Shown: positions 13,849 to 15,482 of the stretch, in pieces | Layout of the letters: the number at the start of each line of letters is the position of its first letter | Numbering within the stretch: position 1 is the stretch's first letter | Source: Yinghuangia elevatio | GTDB lineage: Bacteria > Actinomycetota > Actinomycetes > Streptomycetales > Streptomycetaceae | DNA: 15,482 bases | Assembly: GCF_040649515.1 (NCBI RefSeq) | Contig: NZ_JBEZFP010000189.1 | Location: 1-15,482, forward strand | Direction: 5' to 3' | The notes under the pieces: model-generated | Databases searched by the model: none | Told to the model about the DNA's origin: nothing | The model's input: only the letters and a program-made list of their open reading frames with translations | Position numbers and translations under genes: made by a program

Positions 13849-14397
13849 TCACGGCCGCGCGGGATTCGTCGAGTCCGACGGCCCGTGAGCAGGCGCCCCG
13901 GCTGCCTTGCCGGTCCAGCAGTGGGAAACCACCAGGCGCGCAAGGCAGATGTCGAGCGAGTCGGTGGGACCCGGGGATGCGCTGCCGGGGTCCCACCAGG
14001 TGACCTGTTGGACTTCGTCGTTGCCCTGGAACGGACGGGGGCGTGTGGTGCGGCCGACGAACAGCGCACCGTATTCGGTACGTCTCTCGGTCCCCAGCAC
14101 GAACTTGGCGTAGCCCGCGAACGCGAGTTCGTCCGCTCGCTGGCCGGTCTCTTCCCGTAGTTCCCGCAGGGCGGCCTGGCGCGGGCTCTCAGCCGGCTCG
14201 ATCATTCCTCCCGGCAACTCCCAGGATCGGCGCTGCCGGTCGAAGACCAGCAGGATTCTGTGGTCGTGCCGCAGAGCCACCAGGGACAGCGGCATTGGTG
14301 CGTCTTCGGGTGGTGCGTCTTCCGTCCCGGGGAAGAACGCGGCGAGGACGTTGCCTCGTCCGTCGGTGGCAAGGCCCTCGATCGGGGACTTCGGCAT
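13849..14397 (-). CDS. Nudix hydrolase
   Basis: A 182-residue enzyme that hydrolyses a nucleoside diphosphate linked to another group, with the metal-binding Nudix box G64-x5-E70-x7-R78-E79-L80-x-E82-E83-x-G85 (GGMIEPAESPRQAALRELRE, then ETGQ). All catalytic acids are present; only the last hydrophobic position is a glutamine. The ATG at 14397 has GGAAGG about seven bases upstream; the longer frame reaching 14697 has no signal. A 40-residue N-terminal extension precedes the first strand (LSLVALRHDHRILLVFD), and the C-terminal 25 residues are low-complexity. Substrate cannot be predicted from the box alone. It ends four bases from the STAS remnant, in tail-to-tail orientation. Confidence 0.9.
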   Translation of the reverse strand: MPKSPIEGLATDGRGNVLAAFFPGTEDAPPEDAPMPLSLVALRHDHRILLVFDRQRRSWELPGGMIEPAESPRQAALRELREETGQRADELAFAGYAKFVLGTERRTEYGALFVGRTTRPRPFQGNDEVQQVTWWDPGSASPGPTDSLDICLARLVVSHCWTGKAAGAPAHGPSDSTNPARP

Positions 14398-14515
14398 CAA
14401 AGGTCCTTCCCGAGGTTGCCGCCTGCGTACCAGCCTGTAGCGGTGTCCTGCTCTCTCGGCTGCCCCGGCGGCTCGGAATGTCGTGGCAGAGGGACTCGCG
14501 GGCGCCGGTGGCGTT

Positions 14516-14839
14516 TCAGTGTGCGAGTGTGCGTCCCGGTCTGCCGAGCAGCGCCAGCCCACCGAGGGCCCAGATGCGGCCGGGCCCGCTGCGGCCGCGC
14601 AGGCGTTCGGCGAGCGAGACCGCGTACAACCCGGCGCCGGCCAACTCACCTGCCTGCACTCGGCGGTGTCCGGGGCGCAGGGCCGGCGCCGCCGCAAGGC
14701 CTCCGGTGATGAGAAGCGCGGACGCCGGTCGCAGGGCGGGTACGCAGTCCAGCGCGGCCACGGCGTACCACACCCACCGTGCGTCGGCGTGCGGGGTGCC
14801 TGGGCGAGGGGCGGTGGCCAAGTCGCGGAGCAGTCTCAT
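14516..14839 (-). CDS. Small putative membrane protein (107 aa)
   Basis: Start at ATG 14839 on the minus strand, without a strong ribosome site. Hydrophobic stretches at about residues 22-33 (WVWYAVAALDCV), 38-53 (PASALLITGGLAAAPA), 63-78 (AGELAGAGLYAVSLAE) and 90-99 (WALGGLALLG) suggest three or four short membrane helices separated by arginine-rich loops. No family recognised. It lies 118 bases upstream of the Nudix gene on the same strand and could be co-transcribed. The call rests on hydropathy and arrangement, so it is moderate. Confidence 0.5.
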   Translation of the reverse strand: MRLLRDLATAPRPGTPHADARWVWYAVAALDCVPALRPASALLITGGLAAAPALRPGHRRVQAGELAGAGLYAVSLAERLRGRSGPGRIWALGGLALLGRPGRTLAH

Positions 14840-14975
14840 GATTGTTCGCTGCCCGTCCGACCGGTGCACCATGCCTGTCCCCGGGTTGTCGCGGTCGCAG
14901 GAGGGGCGCTGGACCATCCCGTACCGCTGTGAACACCGGTCCCGCACCGGTTCTTTCGCGTGCCGACGAGCCGGG

Positions 14976-15482
14976 TCAGTAGTCGATGGGGTCGCGGGTG
15001 ATGGGGCAGGTCATGCAGTGTCCGCCGCCGCGTCCTCGGCCTAGTTCGGCGCCGACGATGGTGACGACTTCGACGCCTGCTTTGCGCAGGAGGGTGTTGG
15101 TGGTGGTGTTGCGGTCGTAGGTGAAGACGACGCCGGGTTCGACGGCGACGGCGTTGTTGCCGCTGTCCCATTGCTGGCGTTCGGAGGCGTATTGGTCGCC
15201 GCCGGTCTCGATTACGCGGAGCGCGGGCAGCCCGAGGGCTTGGGCGACGACGTCGGTGAACGCGCGGCCGTCCTCGGCGGTGACGTGGAGGCCTGCGGTG
15301 TTGTCGGCGGGGCGGAGGGTGAAGGTGCGGACGGCGTCCATGATGCGCGGGTAGAGGGTGACGATGTCGCGGTCGGCGAAGGTGAACACGGTGTCCAGGT
15401 GCATTGCCGCGCGTAGTTTGGGCATGCCGGCGACGATGACCCGGTCGGCGGCGCCGTGTTCGAACAGGGCTTTGGCGACCTG
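14976..15482 (-). CDS. arcA: Arginine deiminase, C-terminal part (5' end outside window)
   Basis: The last 168 residues of the enzyme that converts arginine to citrulline and ammonia, first step of the ADI pathway for anaerobic or acid-stress energy gain. Catalytic features are clear: the HxD pair in MPKLRAAMHLDTVFTFADRD (His28 and Asp30 of the visible part), the substrate loop ETGGDQYASERQQWDSGNN, and the nucleophile cysteine in GGGHCMTCP (Cys156 of the visible part), followed by ITRDPIDY and the stop at 14976-14978. The frame runs open to the window edge at 15482. Whether carbamate kinase and ornithine transcarbamylase genes follow cannot be seen; none lies downstream here. Cytoplasmic. Confidence 0.95.
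   Translation of the reverse strand, partial: QVAKALFEHGAADRVIVAGMPKLRAAMHLDTVFTFADRDIVTLYPRIMDAVRTFTLRPADNTAGLHVTAEDGRAFTDVVAQALGLPALRVIETGGDQYASERQQWDSGNNAVAVEPGVVFTYDRNTTTNTLLRKAGVEVVTIVGAELGRGRGGGHCMTCPITRDPIDY

Overview
This is a GC-rich window with strong codon bias, purine-rich Shine-Dalgarno sequences and GTG/TTG starts. Its protein families are typical of mycelial actinomycetes: SigB/SigF-type sigma factor, several GHKL/STAS partner-switching proteins, short MerR proteins and DUF3040. The source is most likely a Streptomyces-like member of Streptomycetales; the genus cannot be fixed from the sequence alone.

Layout. (1) 1-1708: the C-terminal end of a TetR regulator, then a cytochrome P450 that resembles CYP125 (steroid side-chain oxidation). 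(2) 1709-2260: a decay zone with the 3' remnant of a LigD-type polymerase domain on the minus strand and a DUF3040 membrane-protein gene on the plus strand broken by two offsetting frame changes. (3) 2261-4960: a small conserved protein and a GHKL anti-sigma-type ATPase on the minus strand, a divergent STAS anti-anti-sigma protein, and a SigB/SigF-type sigma factor. (4) 5195-6791: two conserved hypothetical proteins and a hemerythrin-like (HHE) gene interrupted by a one-base frameshift. (5) 6792-7470: a gene-poor stretch with a GACACC repeat and two strong hairpins. (6) 7471-8119: a short MerR-like regulator and a small protein. (7) 8298-11935: a CYP152-type P450 (H2O2-using fatty-acid peroxygenase/decarboxylase family), an intact HHE protein, and an FAD oxidoreductase with a C-terminal Rieske domain. 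(8) 12254-13844: a TauE/SafE permease, a second GHKL anti-sigma-type ATPase, and an N-terminally truncated STAS remnant. (9) 13849-15482, minus strand: a Nudix hydrolase, a small membrane protein, and the C-terminal part of arginine deiminase running off the window.

How it fits together. The centre of the window reads as a general-stress or redox island built around a partner-switching sigma system. Three sites resemble SigB/SigF-type promoters (GNNT, 14-15 bases, GGGTAG or GGGTAC). They lie upstream of the first GHKL gene, the sigma gene, and the operon leading into the broken hemerythrin gene. The peroxygenase, the two hemerythrin-like proteins and the FAD-Rieske protein are plausible redox-stress effectors. 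Membership of one regulon is an inference, because only those three sites support it. Several genes here are broken or truncated (LigD end, DUF3040, first HHE, second STAS), so the region looks like accessory sequence in flux, although single-base sequencing errors cannot be excluded.
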